A stretch of DNA of 64,000 bases. Origin: Flectonema sp. DT1601 (Eukaryota > Euglenozoa > Diplonemea > Diplonemida > Diplonemidae). Below the pieces are notes generated by a model. That model was not told the origin of the DNA. It worked only from the letters and a program-made list of their open reading frames with translations, and did not search any database. The stretch spans positions 1 through 64,000 of the forward strand of contig OZ025833.1 in NCBI GenBank assembly GCA_964019425.1, written 5' to 3'. Position numbers and translations under genes: made by a program. Below are positions 28,771 to 40,189 of this stretch, piece after piece (position 1 is the stretch's first letter; the number at the start of each line of letters is the position of its first letter).

Positions 28771-30880
28771 CTACTCCTTTTCCTTCTTTGATTTTTTATT
28801 TTTTTTCTGTTTTTTTTCCTTCTTTTGATTTTGCTCTTTTGGATCTTCGGCTTTGACTGCCTTTTCAGTTTCTTCCTTCGGCCTCTTAGTTTTGACCTCA
28901 TCTGGATCCGACAGAATGGTTTTCAATAATTTGTGTTTCTTTACCAATCGCTTCTCAGTGTCCTCCCAGTCAGCATTGTGATGAGCAAATTGGTCGAGGC
29001 GGAGTTTTTTAATGGTTTTCCTAGCGTGAAATACTGCTTGCAGATCATTTATGCCAGCAGATAACTCTTCCGCAATCGCTCTTCTGCTCACTACCGGTGA
29101 TGCTTCAAAGAGTTTCTCAACAACTATCGCTCCCGCAAAACCGCTCAACACGATTGTCAGAAAGGTTCCTTTCAATGCGGCACACAATTTCTTGATATCT
29201 CTTTCCATGCCTCCAGTTATAAAATTATCCAATATAAAACTATGCTCACCTGTTGCAAGCTCTTGAAGCTGTTTGAGGTTTGTGTTCCATTTCACATACA
29301 AATTGAAATATCAAAAACGAGCTGCTGTTTTATAAAATAAATATAAAAAACATACCTGCCACTGTGGTAACTCCGGCAGCGCCTTAAACAAGGCGATTAG
29401 AGCTTTTGGTCCGTACAGTAAAAGGTTCGAAAGGATTAGGTACCCAGCCTTTGAAGAGCGGATGCTGAGAAGTGATTTTAGGAGATCATCGGAACCAAAA
29501 ATAGAGCTGACGAGCCCGAGAGCTCTTTTGCGAAGTACCGGAAACCTTTGACAACCGACAATAACACCATTTACTATCGCGTGGTGGTTAGAGTTTTTGA
29601 TCAGTGAGCATGACGAATCTGAGTTAGTTGATATTAATTAAATTAATAATTTCATAAAATAATAACAAACGGCCTCTGTGTTGCCGGCAGTAGCGAACCA
29701 ACAGAATAAAAAAGGAACACAAACCTGTACAAACAGCATCCAACACAGCTGACATGTCCTCTTTAGTGGTGCAGTTACTCACCCATTTTCCAACTGCATG
29801 AATGCTGCTGGAAGCAGCCTTTTCCCAGTTGTCGATGAAGTACGGGTGTAGGGTTTTATGACCACCTGGTACACGTAGAACTGCTTCTATCACACGAGAA
29901 GATGTTTTATCTTTAAGTAACGCATCAATACAAAGAAAAACTTGTTCATGAAGTGGTTTACCGTCATCCCAAACCAGAGCGAGTACTTCAAGGAGGCCTG
30001 CTACAGCAGATGCGCGGCAGCGATTTGCGAAAATACTTTGTTCCGCAACTCCCTTAGTTATTGCCTTCCCCAAACTTCGAAGTGGCTTTCCTCCACCAAC
30101 ACGGGGACTTACTGTTGTTGCTTTCTTGGTTGCATTTCTCTGCTTTTCAGGTGGGGCCTGACCTCCCATAACATAAATCAAAACCCGTAACGCAAAAGAA
30201 GATGAGGGATCCTGAACCACATCCAGTAGATTGATATTCCTCTCAGGGTCTCCTTGAACTAATTCTTCCGCTGCGCCGCAGAGAAGTGCCGTAATGGTAG
30301 GTAGCTGTGTTTCATCTTCGACGTCTGTTGTCTTTGAAATTTCGTCAGAACGCTGAAGAGCGTGGTGACATTGTTTAAATAACTTTTCTATCACTCGGGA
30401 ACCTGTCTTTTGCTGCATCAGCCATGCGAGTCGTCCGCGAAGCATGAAAAAGAATCCTCGCAAGTGGACGGGGTTGCTCCACTCCAGGACCTTTTCAATG
30501 ATACGACTGATTTCACCATTGTTAAAGAGACGACCATCAGTACTTTCAAATCCGTGAGAGATAGCACCGTGTGAGGCTTCGAGGACACCGTTTATTGTTT
30601 CTTCTGTTGCCTCGTCTATTGATTTTGACATTTGTCTCCACATCTCAAGCTGCTCTCCGTGTTCATCTTTTAGTATTTTTGGGTACATCCTCCCACCTCC
30701 TCCCTTTCTCGTTCTTGAGTCCCCATTATCCGTTTCCGTCGTGTTTGACTTTTCGTTCCAGTCTCCTCCTCCTCCTCCCCAGCTTTGCTTTTTCCAGTCT
30801 CCCGAATCACCTCCCCAGTTGCTGTTGTTGTTCCAGTTACCACCTCCACCACCACCCCAGTTATCCCAATTATCAGACAT
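28771..30880 (-). CDS. NOP9: NOP9-like Pumilio-repeat nucleolar protein
   Basis: Exons 30880-29725, 29618-29356 and 29268-28771; introns of 106 and 87 nt. The joined product is 638 residues. The Gly/Trp/Asn-rich N-terminus (WDNWGGGGGG, WGGGGGDW) precedes Pumilio-type repeats such as LAWLMQQKTGSRVIEKLF, KTSSRVIEAVLRV, NSNHHAIVNGVIVGC and LSGFAGAIVVEKLF. The spacing and tail (Lys-rich KKEKKQKKNKK) match NOP9, which binds the ITS1/18S region and guides 18S rRNA maturation in the nucleolus. The RGG-like N-terminus is unusual for NOP9. The third exon start (CTCAAACAG) was chosen because the nearer AAAACAG would lead at once to a stop. Confidence 0.8.
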
Positions 30881-31176
30881 TTGATTAACCTGTTGATACT
30901 ATAAAATATAATATGAAGTCACTTTATTAATTCGACCGATTTGTTCAAAAGACGTCTGCTGACGAAATGCTTCGCATCAATCAAGTTGAATGATAAACGT
31001 AACACGGTTAGTCTTTTACCCAGCTTAACGAAAGTACATAATGAACTCCGTTTTTCAATAATAAATCCTCACATTGAACGACTCTTTGTATTGTCAATGT
31101 TGTCTACATCATTGCGTTCCTAAGAGTGACAATCCAGATAGGTGCTCTCTTGCTCTCATCTGTTTCTGCTACTTAC

Positions 31177-31600
31177 CTAAAAATCAATGCATCTTCCTCC
31201 TTTCTCCCAATCACCATACCTCGTCGGTTCGAGTCCAGGGTATCCGTTCACCTGTTTTATTTTTCTTCGTACGAATGTCTCTGCAGACGATGAATAAATT
31301 AAGAATAAGTTCAGTTATGGAGATAAGGAAAACTGTGATTAGACGTACCTCACCAGTCCTCTTGTTAACATGTAAAGAATCAGGGTCGACATCCTTGTTT
31401 CCGTAATATTCTGGACTGCCAACACTAACAGCCATTCTCGCAGCAGTTTCTGGGTCAATCTCCTTCCATTGCTTTTGTTGTCTCGCCGAAGCTAGGAACT
31501 CTGCAGCGTTACCCTCCCTTCGGGAAACCGAAGTAAATTTAATATCCGCCGGGTTGGCACCCCAAGCAGCCCTGAGAGTTACACAGCGTTTCATTGCCAT
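31177..31600 (-). CDS. SDHAF4: SDHAF4-like succinate dehydrogenase assembly factor
   Basis: Two exons, 31600-31349 and 31251-31177, with a 97-nt intron (GTACGT...AAAACAG), giving 108 residues. The C-terminus reads GLEPTRYGDWEKGGRCIDF, the hallmark of the SDHAF4/Sdh8 (DUF1674) family, which ends proteins that bind free flavinated SdhA and promote complex II assembly in mitochondria. The N-terminus (MAMKRCVTLRAAWG) is basic and suits a mitochondrial presequence. The middle is less conserved. An AG acceptor (TCTAATTAG) lies 5 bases upstream of ATG. A GTATGG inside the conserved motif could mimic a donor but is read through here because the motif is continuous. Confidence 0.9.
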
Positions 31601-31780
31601 AGTTAGTTACTAATTAGAGAAATAATTGTACGGCACATTAGCTCTTCATTCGAGTAATTAACTACTTTCATTGCGAGCGGAAAAAAAGGACAAAAAAAAT
31701 TGCGATGACGCTGAGAAACTTCACCCTTGGCAAAAGTTTTGGCAACTGTTTTTAAACTGACTTCTTAAAGCAGTTTAATA

Positions 31781-33178
31781 TTATAACTTGAAGACAGTCT
31801 TTCCTTTGTTCTTTCCCTTTTTTACTTTCTTTTGTCCTTGAAAGGTGACCTTGCCTTCCATTGGGGGAAGTGTAGACAAGTCTACGTCGTCTAATCCTCG
31901 TAGAGTTTGTAAAGCATGAATCAATACGTCAACATGATCATTATTCTCATTATCTCTAAGCTTATCGATATCTTCAAGAAGAATCGCATCATTCTTGTAT
32001 TGCAAACGAGACATGTCGTACGGTTTTAAGATTCGCTCTGCCCAAAGCACATCATCTTCAGGAAGCTCAAGTTCCGGTTTCTGCTCGACTTTCGTCTGAT
32101 CAGACTTCGGTACAATTGATTGTAGTATCTCACTTGAGAACATCGGCTGTTCAGTTTGTACTCCAGTTTTGTCATATTTATTCCACTGAAGATCACCTTC
32201 GTAACGTACACATTCTTTACATCTACGACTGTACTTTAGAATAGTAACAGGCTTTCCTTTTGTGTTATTAACACAGCAATCACCTGATATACAAATTCCC
32301 TTTTCTTCTGTTTCAGAGTTAAGATTGTTATCGACGCCTGGTTTCTTTAAGTAGCTACGAAAATTCTTGTCGTCAATGTTATTTAAAAGCTTGCGTTGGC
32401 CCTCAAACAGTGGAAGGGCTTTGTTTGCGAGAACCGTAGCTCGTTTTTTAATTTTACTGCGGGCTGTTAAATTCAACTTGTGCTGTGGACTGTTAATTGG
32501 TTTATCAATGTGCAGCTGGTTACTAAGCATATCAAACATCTCATGCAAGGCATGGGAAAGGTGTTGATCCTGTGCGTTACAATTGGCTTCCAAGTTTGGA
32601 ATGCTTTCAATAAAGTAGTTGCAAGCTTCTCTCATTCGAATACAGATATCTTCTTTTTTATCTGTCTTCCTCCAACATTCTCGTACGGCATCTAAGTACG
32701 CAGTGATGTTTTTGTGTAAGGTCTCAGATGATATGTAGTCAGGTTTTGATATCTTTGATAAAGCCTCACTACTCCACTCAAAGTCTTCCAACTTCAGAAC
32801 TACATCTGCTCCCTCAGCAGTTGAGGTCACAGTAATTTTAGAAGCCTGAAAATACCTACCCGCTATGAACTGTTTCTTCCATGTCGTATTCCAGTACTTC
32901 TGTTTCTCATCTTTTAACGTCTTTACATCCTTCTTTTTGTTAGTCAATCCTTCTAGTTTTCGCAACAGGGCAGACTGGAATGCTGCGATTGTCGCATAAA
33001 TTGTATCTAAATAATAATCTTCTCCTGTGGCGCAGTTCCTTGCGATGCTTCCCGGAACTACCTGAGTCGCTGTTTTTGAAATACCGAAAACCTTTACTTC
33101 CCAACCATCGTCTAACTCATCTGATAGCTGAAATGTAAGACCACTACTGTTAAGCTCATTGAGCTCCGACTTCGACAT
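31781..33178 (-). CDS. Unknown protein, 465 residues
   Basis: Single frame from ATG 33178 with an AG acceptor about 14 bases upstream. Mostly helical and charged. A Cys cluster around residues 295-325 (GICISGDCC, then RRCKECVRYEG) may bind a metal. The C-terminus is basic (KKVKKGKNKGKTVFKL), suggesting nucleic-acid or ribosome contact. No transmembrane segment or signal peptide. I do not recognise the family. Confidence 0.75.
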   Translation of the reverse strand: MSKSELNELNSSGLTFQLSDELDDGWEVKVFGISKTATQVVPGSIARNCATGEDYYLDTIYATIAAFQSALLRKLEGLTNKKKDVKTLKDEKQKYWNTTWKKQFIAGRYFQASKITVTSTAEGADVVLKLEDFEWSSEALSKISKPDYISSETLHKNITAYLDAVRECWRKTDKKEDICIRMREACNYFIESIPNLEANCNAQDQHLSHALHEMFDMLSNQLHIDKPINSPQHKLNLTARSKIKKRATVLANKALPLFEGQRKLLNNIDDKNFRSYLKKPGVDNNLNSETEEKGICISGDCCVNNTKGKPVTILKYSRRCKECVRYEGDLQWNKYDKTGVQTEQPMFSSEILQSIVPKSDQTKVEQKPELELPEDDVLWAERILKPYDMSRLQYKNDAILLEDIDKLRDNENNDHVDVLIHALQTLRGLDDVDLSTLPPMEGKVTFQGQKKVKKGKNKGKTVFKL

Positions 33179-33453
33179 TTTATGTGAAATTGCTGATGGG
33201 GTGGAATGTTATGATTTCGAAGTTGCTACTTAAGTCCTCTCAGTGAGATCTAAATATTCTAATGTTAGAATTGAAATACTACTCTCTGAAGCAGTAAACA
33301 AAACTAATATGTTCATGCAGTCATTATGTCTGTCAGGATTCACCTCGAAATACTCAAGAGAAGGTATCAAATAAAGAAGTCAAGAATCGTTCTTTCATTA
33401 AGGAGAGTCGCTTCTTTTCTTTTTCTGGTGTGCATCTCGTTAGAAACTTCCTT

Positions 33454-34230
33454 CTATGAAATAGAAGTTTCCAACTCAATAACTTTCTTTCGACACTCAT
33501 CATATTCCTCTGGGAACATCAACCATTTAGCACCAGTTGGTGAATGGTCAAGTGGGAGTAAGGATACACTACGTAATATTATTGAATATCTATTACTGTA
33601 TTCAATTGTTCCTTTCGTGTACCGACTTCGTTTAAACAGACCAGTCAGTCTTCCAGATCTCCAAATTTGCTGCCTCCACACGATGTGAGCGGATTCGCGT
33701 CCTACTGAACGCACTTTCCCCAAGAGAAACGTCTCCATTGGGAACTCGCGGTCTTCGGCTGCTATTGCGACAGCGATGGTTTCGCCCTCAGTCAGCCATC
33801 CCTCACGAGATAAAGCACTTGTTAACTTATCTGTTTGCTTGTTTGAGCGCATAATCTTCGGAATCGTATCTCTATTTTTAATCGGTGAGTATCTTGGAGT
33901 TGGTGTTTCGTAAATCATCCGATCAGCTTCACTCAGCTGGGAAGCCGATCGTAGGATTGCGAGCTCTGAACATGGTGCGAGAGTAATATCACTTTTACAA
34001 CAATTCAGGTCCGTTGTGTTCATGTCGAGTGGTCGTAAAGCCGTTTTTGGAGTCCTCCTGAGATCAATTGATGTTAAATAAGACTCACCGTCATCATCAG
34101 CGATTGTAAAAGTACTCGCCCTCGTAACCAGTGATCGCGATATTGAAGGACGAATTCTCTGAGAATTAGATTTTATTGCCATCTTCGCTACCGGCGGTGA
34201 TGCCAACGTTGGGGGTGGAACCCGTACCAT
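33454..34230 (-). CDS. Unknown basic protein, 258 residues
   Basis: Single frame from ATG 34230; an AG acceptor lies about 13 bases upstream. The first half is Ser/Arg/Thr-rich and probably disordered. The second half has a beta-rich stretch (GETIAVAIAAEDREF, ETFLLGKVRSVGRESAHIVW, IILRSVSLLPLDHSPTGAKW) that has the feel of a Tudor/SH3-like barrel, which would make it a reader or adaptor. That is a guess; no family is recognised. It is the last gene before a 3.7-kb gene-free gap. Confidence 0.65.
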   Translation of the reverse strand: MVRVPPPTLASPPVAKMAIKSNSQRIRPSISRSLVTRASTFTIADDDGESYLTSIDLRRTPKTALRPLDMNTTDLNCCKSDITLAPCSELAILRSASQLSEADRMIYETPTPRYSPIKNRDTIPKIMRSNKQTDKLTSALSREGWLTEGETIAVAIAAEDREFPMETFLLGKVRSVGRESAHIVWRQQIWRSGRLTGLFKRSRYTKGTIEYSNRYSIILRSVSLLPLDHSPTGAKWLMFPEEYDECRKKVIELETSIS

Positions 34231-37200
34231 CTTTTAAAGACAGCTGATTGAGTGTAAATGTTATGAATAATCAACAACAGTAATCAAACTATAAATTATT
34301 TTCTTCAATAATCAACAGAAACTGTTGTTTAGTTCAATTCCTGTAATAAGAAAATATAAAATACGAAAACTCAATAAAAATACTGAAGACTAACAATCGT
34401 CTTCTCACTTGGGGAATATCAGGTTGAACTTTGTGTTCCTTTCTCATTTCTAAATAGCAAGGAAGAGTTTTTTCAAGTAGGCGATAAAGAAATGACTAGT
34501 TGGAGAACAAGACGATTAAAAAAGACTAAACTGTTTCACAAGCAGACTCACGTGTGAAATTGATAAGATGCTTTTGCGAAGAGTCGTGAAAAATTTCAGC
34601 TCTTTCCTAAATCAGTTAACGTAGGAGCGACTCACTTCTTCGCTGAGTTTAAACTACAAAATTGTTACTACAACTTGATATTTGGTAAGGGACAAGAAAC
34701 CTGACAAATGTGGTGACAAACCACGCGTGTGACTGCTACTATGCTTTACGCGGTATGAAAAACAACAGACAGAAAATGGAAACAAGTAAGACAAGACTAC
34801 TAAAAGTGACGCATGTTCTTCTGACACTTTAGTACCGATCTGCAGTAGATCACTTACACTCTCCATCAACGAATGGCAGAAATCGGATGATAAAGTTCAG
34901 AACTTAACGAATCTCAGGGGAGGGACCGTTACGGAGCGCTTTGTGTTTCGATCTTCGTTTTCATATTTGAGAATACTCCGAGCAATTAAACCTTCATAAC
35001 AAGCTGATTAGATGAGTTAGGTTTGAATAAACTACAAATAGCAGAATATCTAATCTTCATCATCCTGAAAGCTATGAGAAAGTTTATCAGAGTTAAGGCA
35101 TCGTGTTAGGAAGATTACATCGCGGACATTCCGCGTAGTACCCAACAGTTGACTAATACGGTTTCTACTTTTATGAACTTCAATATGAGTTGTGACACCA
35201 CTCCCGTATCTAATCAGAGAAAAGATAACGAGAACCATGAGATGCTTAAGTAGTAACAGTGAGTCACTCCCAATGTATAAGTAGCATACATACTCTTTAA
35301 GTGTTATAAATGATGAATATGCTACCAATCAGAAGGACAATTTCTCGCTTATCGAAAGAACAACAGTTACCCTAGAAGCGGATAACCTAAAAGCAGAATC
35401 GTAGCCCACCTAATACTCAATAAGCAGAGAGGGAGAACACAAAACGGAATAATCACACATTTGAACTGGGCCGGAGCCCGAGATCGTACGCGAATATAAC
35501 AAATAAAAGTAACGAAGTAAAATAATTATCTAATTATCTGATAACATGTTTAGACAGACAATTCGATGACAAAATGGGAACAGGGGGAGAGTAAAGGAAA
35601 CTGCTCACGTAATTCAATTCTTTATTTAGATAAGAAAGCTCTACTAAATTATTTAATTCAGTTTCTATTAGGTCGCTCCCGGTGATATCGTTATATTTTT
35701 TCAGTTAGCGACTTCAACGTGTATTCACAATGCTGAATTTACATTCAGAAATTCGATTCATTTATTGCTAAAAACAGATCACGTTGCTGTCGGGTAAGTC
35801 GCCTCTGTAACCAAAGGAGTTCGGAACGATTTAGTGACTGAGAATTCATACGGACTGGACTACTCAAAGATTGCTCTCTGAAATGGGTCGCTGTCACGTT
35901 CATTCGTCAATCCAGAAATCAAAGCCGTTGCTGTTGTCGCAAATCAAACAGGAATTACGTTGGCTTGCTCTGAAGTTGGTTTGACTTCCGACTGTGACGA
36001 AGGTAGTGAAGTTAAAATACAAACAACACGCCTACTTCCCACTTGCTAATAACGCAAGCTTAATACAACATTCAAAAAAAAAAAAAAAAAAAAACATTTC
36101 TGTAAATGAAACTGTCGACTGCCACATTTACTAGAAAGTGATTAACACCAACACAACACAACACAACACAACACAAGCACACAGGATAACGTATTTTCGA
36201 TATATCGTTCGGAAAACAGATTTTACCTTTCTAAAAGTATGTAGAGAGACACAAGGCAATCAGAAGTAAGGAAAGATATTAATTGATTTCAAGGAAGGTG
36301 ACACAAGACACTCGCTTACAACATATTAATTAAGAATCATAGACATAGACCCAACCACCTTACTTTCCATCATTAGACTCTCATCAGTTACTTCTAAATA
36401 AGTTGGTTAGTTATAGCTCACCTGGATATGTGTTTACGATAACAAACCTGACAGCTGTAAACTGGTGATTGGAGAAATATTTGATTCTGATTTTTCATTT
36501 TTTTTATTTTCATTCGTTGTGGTAAAACATGAGCAACGGAGCTCCCTTTTTTTCCAATTGAAGAAACATTCCTTCTTCAGTTTCATTGTTTTCAGAAACG
36601 TAACGTGTCTTAGTCAAAAGAACTAAGAAAGGATTACGTACCGTCAACGTAATTATTTCTCTAACAACGGATTGTTGAGTACGCAAGACAATATAAAAAA
36701 AAAGGATGGTAGGCAATCCAGGTGACCAGCTTGTGCGATGACAGCTTCTATTTTCCTTTCTTTAGTTCTTTCTATTTCAGTTGATGATATTATTTTATTA
36801 GTGTTGGTAGGAATCCGTTGATGAATTTGGAGAGGCCTAGCGGCGCTTCCTCAAAATCACGTGAGGGGGGTTTTCCCTTATATTAAAAACCAGTTTACAG
36901 ATATTTGGCAAATAAAATGATGTCAGCCGCACAAAGAAACAAAAGGATCACTCAGCGAGGATACAAAGCATCAACGCTGCTCCGTTTTCCTGTCAGCAAT
37001 TGTTTTTTTTTCTTTTTTTTTTCTCTCCCCCCCCGTCAGAAACTTATATTCAGAACTCCACAAATTATGTATAAAATACTAATGCCTACCAATGCCTTAG
37101 GCATTAGTATAAAATATTAAATTCACAAGTTTATATTCACTAAAAGTAGTCTTCGAAATTGACTCTGTGACCGCCTTTTTCGAGGCGGGGGATACAGAGG

Positions 37201-37942
37201 TAAATTCCATGGACTCACTGATGATCACTTGCCATCTACTTAGAGACGAATTCCATATTTTGCACTCGTAAAAAAGAAAGATACAGATGGCCCTGTTTGG
37301 GCTAACAACAATAACAACAGAGTTAATTGTATGGGTTGGGATTGGGGACGGTACAAACAATATGTTGAGTGGATTGAGTAGTGGTGATCAGCTTGTTGAG
37401 GGAACGCCGCGCACTAACTACCGACTTTAGTAATTGACGACAGTTGTAGCTGGCAGCAACTCCATCTAACAGAAACACCTCAAAAAAAATTGAAAAAAAA
37501 AAAAAAAAAAAATGCAATGAAAACACCTCTGAACAAATCATCGGTATTATTCGTAGTAATTTTAAAAAAAAGATACAAAACACAACAACAGCGCAACCTT
37601 TATGGTGCTTCATTGATAGGCGTCATGGTGCTGGCTACACTGTGCTTCAAGTGTGCATATAATAATGCAATTAATTGCTCCTGCTGCAATTAATTAATAA
37701 ACCACTTGAGCAACAATGATTTATATCGAGGCGTGGAGAATGCCGGGCATTCACTACATTCCTGACTTCGGAGAAAATAAAACAAACAAAACCATTACCA
37801 CTCTCATATCAGTGAGCTTCCTTTGGCTGTCGGCTTCACACGTTTACAAAAACAATTATTTTACGGATAGACGGATTCTTTCCTTCGAAAGAATTGGTAA
37901 ATCTGAAATGCGATTCTCACATCGTTAGAAGGAAGAAGGAAA
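34231..37942. other. 3.7-kb gene-free stretch inside the array
   Basis: No minus-strand frame with coding character or acceptor signal. Contains an A-run at 36,073-36,092, a CAACA pentamer microsatellite at about 36,152-36,175, T-runs with C8 at about 37,003-37,034, and A-runs near 37,490-37,512. A plus-strand stretch at about 35,800-36,050 translates with coding-like composition (KAVAVVANQTGITLACSEVG) but is interrupted by a TGA, so it may be a gene remnant. The direction of transcription does not change across the gap. Confidence 0.6.
37076..37110. repeat. Perfect 13-bp inverted repeat
   Basis: ATACTAATGCCTA at 37076-37088 and its exact reverse complement at 37098-37110, around a 9-base loop that itself repeats AATGCC. 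Could be a foldback, a small element end or a protein-binding site. Nothing else marks it. Confidence 0.7.
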
Positions 37943-38737
37943 TCACATAATAGAACAAGAGCAAGACGCTTCGTAATTCTTAGACTGCTCGAGAGAAGAA
38001 GGAAAATCCGAAGGTTCCATTTGGGTTGAGGTGGAAATCAGTTCTGCCGCTGGAGGAGAATCCTCAACCGGTTTGTCAGCTGTTTCTACTTTCTCAGAGC
38101 GGTCTCGCAATGCGAGAGGAACTTCCTGGTCTCTAAACTGCGCTGCATGTAACCAGGTCTGTACTACTCTATAGTCACGACTATTTGCTAACAATCTGCA
38201 TTCCTCTAAAGCAACGAGTGCTCTTAACTTTACAGACTCTGACGTGTCTGCAGAGATGGAATATAATAATCCCTCAATGCTGCTGATCTTACTGTCGATT
38301 GCAAACATTACATTCTTATGTCGTTGCGCCTCTTCTTCAAGACATCTTGTTGAACACTCGTTGTCCCATTCCAGTCTTCGTGCGTAGCCTTCCAGTTGGG
38401 TTAGTGCGGTTTCGTTATCTGATATCTCCTCCTGGAGCATTCTTAGATTTCTGATGTACAAGAAATCTGATACTCCTTCAGCTTGGCAGGAAGCTTCAAC
38501 CTTTTCCTTTTCGAGGGAGAGGTTCTGTGTTTGGAATCGCGGACTTACATCCGGAGTACCTAATTCTGAGTAGCCAAGAGATTCAGCCTGTTGTTATTTG
38601 TTAACAGAAAGTGAAGAACTAACTTGAAACCATCTCATGCGGCTTATCGACAGTCACTCTAATGGATGCGACTGACTGGTATTAAAGATACATACCGTGC
38701 TGTCAACGCTGCATGATGCTGTTGTGTTGTACTTCAT
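37943..38737 (-). CDS. Small coiled-coil protein with a CaaX prenylation box
   Basis: Two exons, 38737-38696 and 38587-37943, with a 108-nt intron (GTATGT...ACAACAG), giving 228 residues. Residues about 50-110 form a helical coiled coil (MLQEEISDNETALTQLEGYA). The second half is acidic and Pro/Ser-rich. The last six residues are CSCSIM: CSIM is a good CaaX box (Met favours farnesyl transfer), and the Cys two residues before it could be palmitoylated, the combination seen on membrane-anchored small GTPases. There is no GTPase domain, so this would be a lipid-anchored adaptor. The start is supported by CCCTAACAG 11 bases upstream. Family unknown. Confidence 0.75.
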
Positions 38738-40189
38738 ATGAATTTATACTGTTAGGGATGGGAATTATAATGTAATTCCGACATCATAAAAACTACGCAA
38801 CTCATCTGACAATTCAAACCATCGACGTGGACTCCGCGTCACCTGCTGAAGAAGTAAAAAAGTTTCAATCTTTCAACACGCTGATGACAGATTGCGAAAG
38901 AATATAATTGTTACCACTTTGTCGGCTGTAGCACTGTTAGAACTCAAAAAAAAGGGAGGTTTCTCTTGGAATGTAATAAATCTTTTTCATGCAGTGCTAA
39001 CAGTTACACTTCACATCCTTTTCAAGAGTTAATTCAAGATCAGAAAGTATTCCTAACAACAGAGAGTGATGTGTACTGTCAGTTTCTGCAACTGTTCTCG
39101 TTGCTTATGTGTGCAAAAAGACCAGCTTTGAACCGACTCAGGAGTGGTATCACTGCGTCTCTGAGTTTCAAATATAAAGAATTCCGCCTGCTATGTTAGT
39201 TAGTTAGTGGGGAGCTATGTATCAATACAACTTGTTGAACGGGAATAAAAAAATAATAAAAATAAAAAAAGAAATTCAAGTGAACCTACTAAACATGTTA
39301 AAGACTCAATAAATAGTCGAATGCTGACTATTTGCTATTTTAGGGATGTGGACTATAAAAAAAAAAAAAAAAAAAAAAAAGACCAGTCAGAATCCTTATA
39401 AAAATAAAGCGAATGTGCAACAGCTAAAATTCTGACAAAGAAAAAAAAAAAAAAAAAAGTCGAATAATGTTCGTAAAATACGAAACACACACACTTGGAG
39501 AACAGAGATGAAAATTAAGGAGAGAAGGGGAAAAAATTAGCAGACTAGACAAGCACTCACCTAGTACGGGTACGTAAATAATTGATTGAAAACAACACCT
39601 GATTCGGTATAATCGACGTCTCTACGTAATCAAGAAACTAAAAAGAGTAACAATTACGCTACTATCAGAAGAAAAAAAAAACATCGAAGTTATCACGTGA
39701 GTTTAAAGGAGGACGTTGACGAGAAGCGAAATTAGGAGAAGAGTAAACCGAATCCGTTCTAAAGGAAGGTTGCGATAGCAAATTACTCTTTCTTTGTAAT
39801 TATCTTCTCATGCGGAATTCTTTTATGCGGGGAGTTAGTAATTTAACAAACTTTTTTTTGGTGGAATTACAAGTTTTTTTTTTTTTTTTTGAAATTCCTT
39901 GTAATGAACGTTATTTAATTTTATATCCATTTTTTTTTTTTTTTTTTTTTTTGTTTTTTTCCTTCTCCCCCGATTTAATTAGTAACTTTTTAAACTACAA
40001 CTACGGCATAAGTAAAATGTGTGCGACACACTTTCTGCTATAGAATATACAGTAGAATGTGTGGGAGACACATTCTCTTACCTCATAGCCCTACTTTCGG
40101 ATTTTTTTTTTTTTTTGTTTAGTGTGTGTGTGTGCGATGAGATTTACACTTTCAATGCTCTGTTGTCAGATGCTTGTCAAATAGTGGTC
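38738..40189. other. 1.45-kb gene-free spacer rich in homopolymers
   Basis: A-runs at about 39,358-39,380 and 39,441-39,458 and T-runs at about 39,874-39,890 and 39,931-39,951. No open frame with coding character on either strand; the plus-strand frame at 38,966-39,199 has no supporting signals. It should hold the 3' UTR of the dehydratase gene? No: that gene ends at 40190, so its 3' UTR and the leader of the CaaX gene are both expected here. Confidence 0.6.

Noticed and set aside
29269-29320. Exon 3 of the NOP9-like gene starting at AAAACAG near 29,306
   Set aside because: That join meets a stop after about ten codons; the acceptor at 29269-29271 restores the Pumilio reading frame.
31160-31219. 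A second intron in the SDHAF4-like gene (GTATGG donor)
   Set aside because: Splicing there would remove the conserved YGDWEKGGRCIDF ending; reading through gives the full family signature and a natural stop.
31226-31240. tRNA B box GGTTCGAGTCC on the plus strand
   Set aside because: It is the antisense of the SDHAF4-like second exon and no cloverleaf forms around it.
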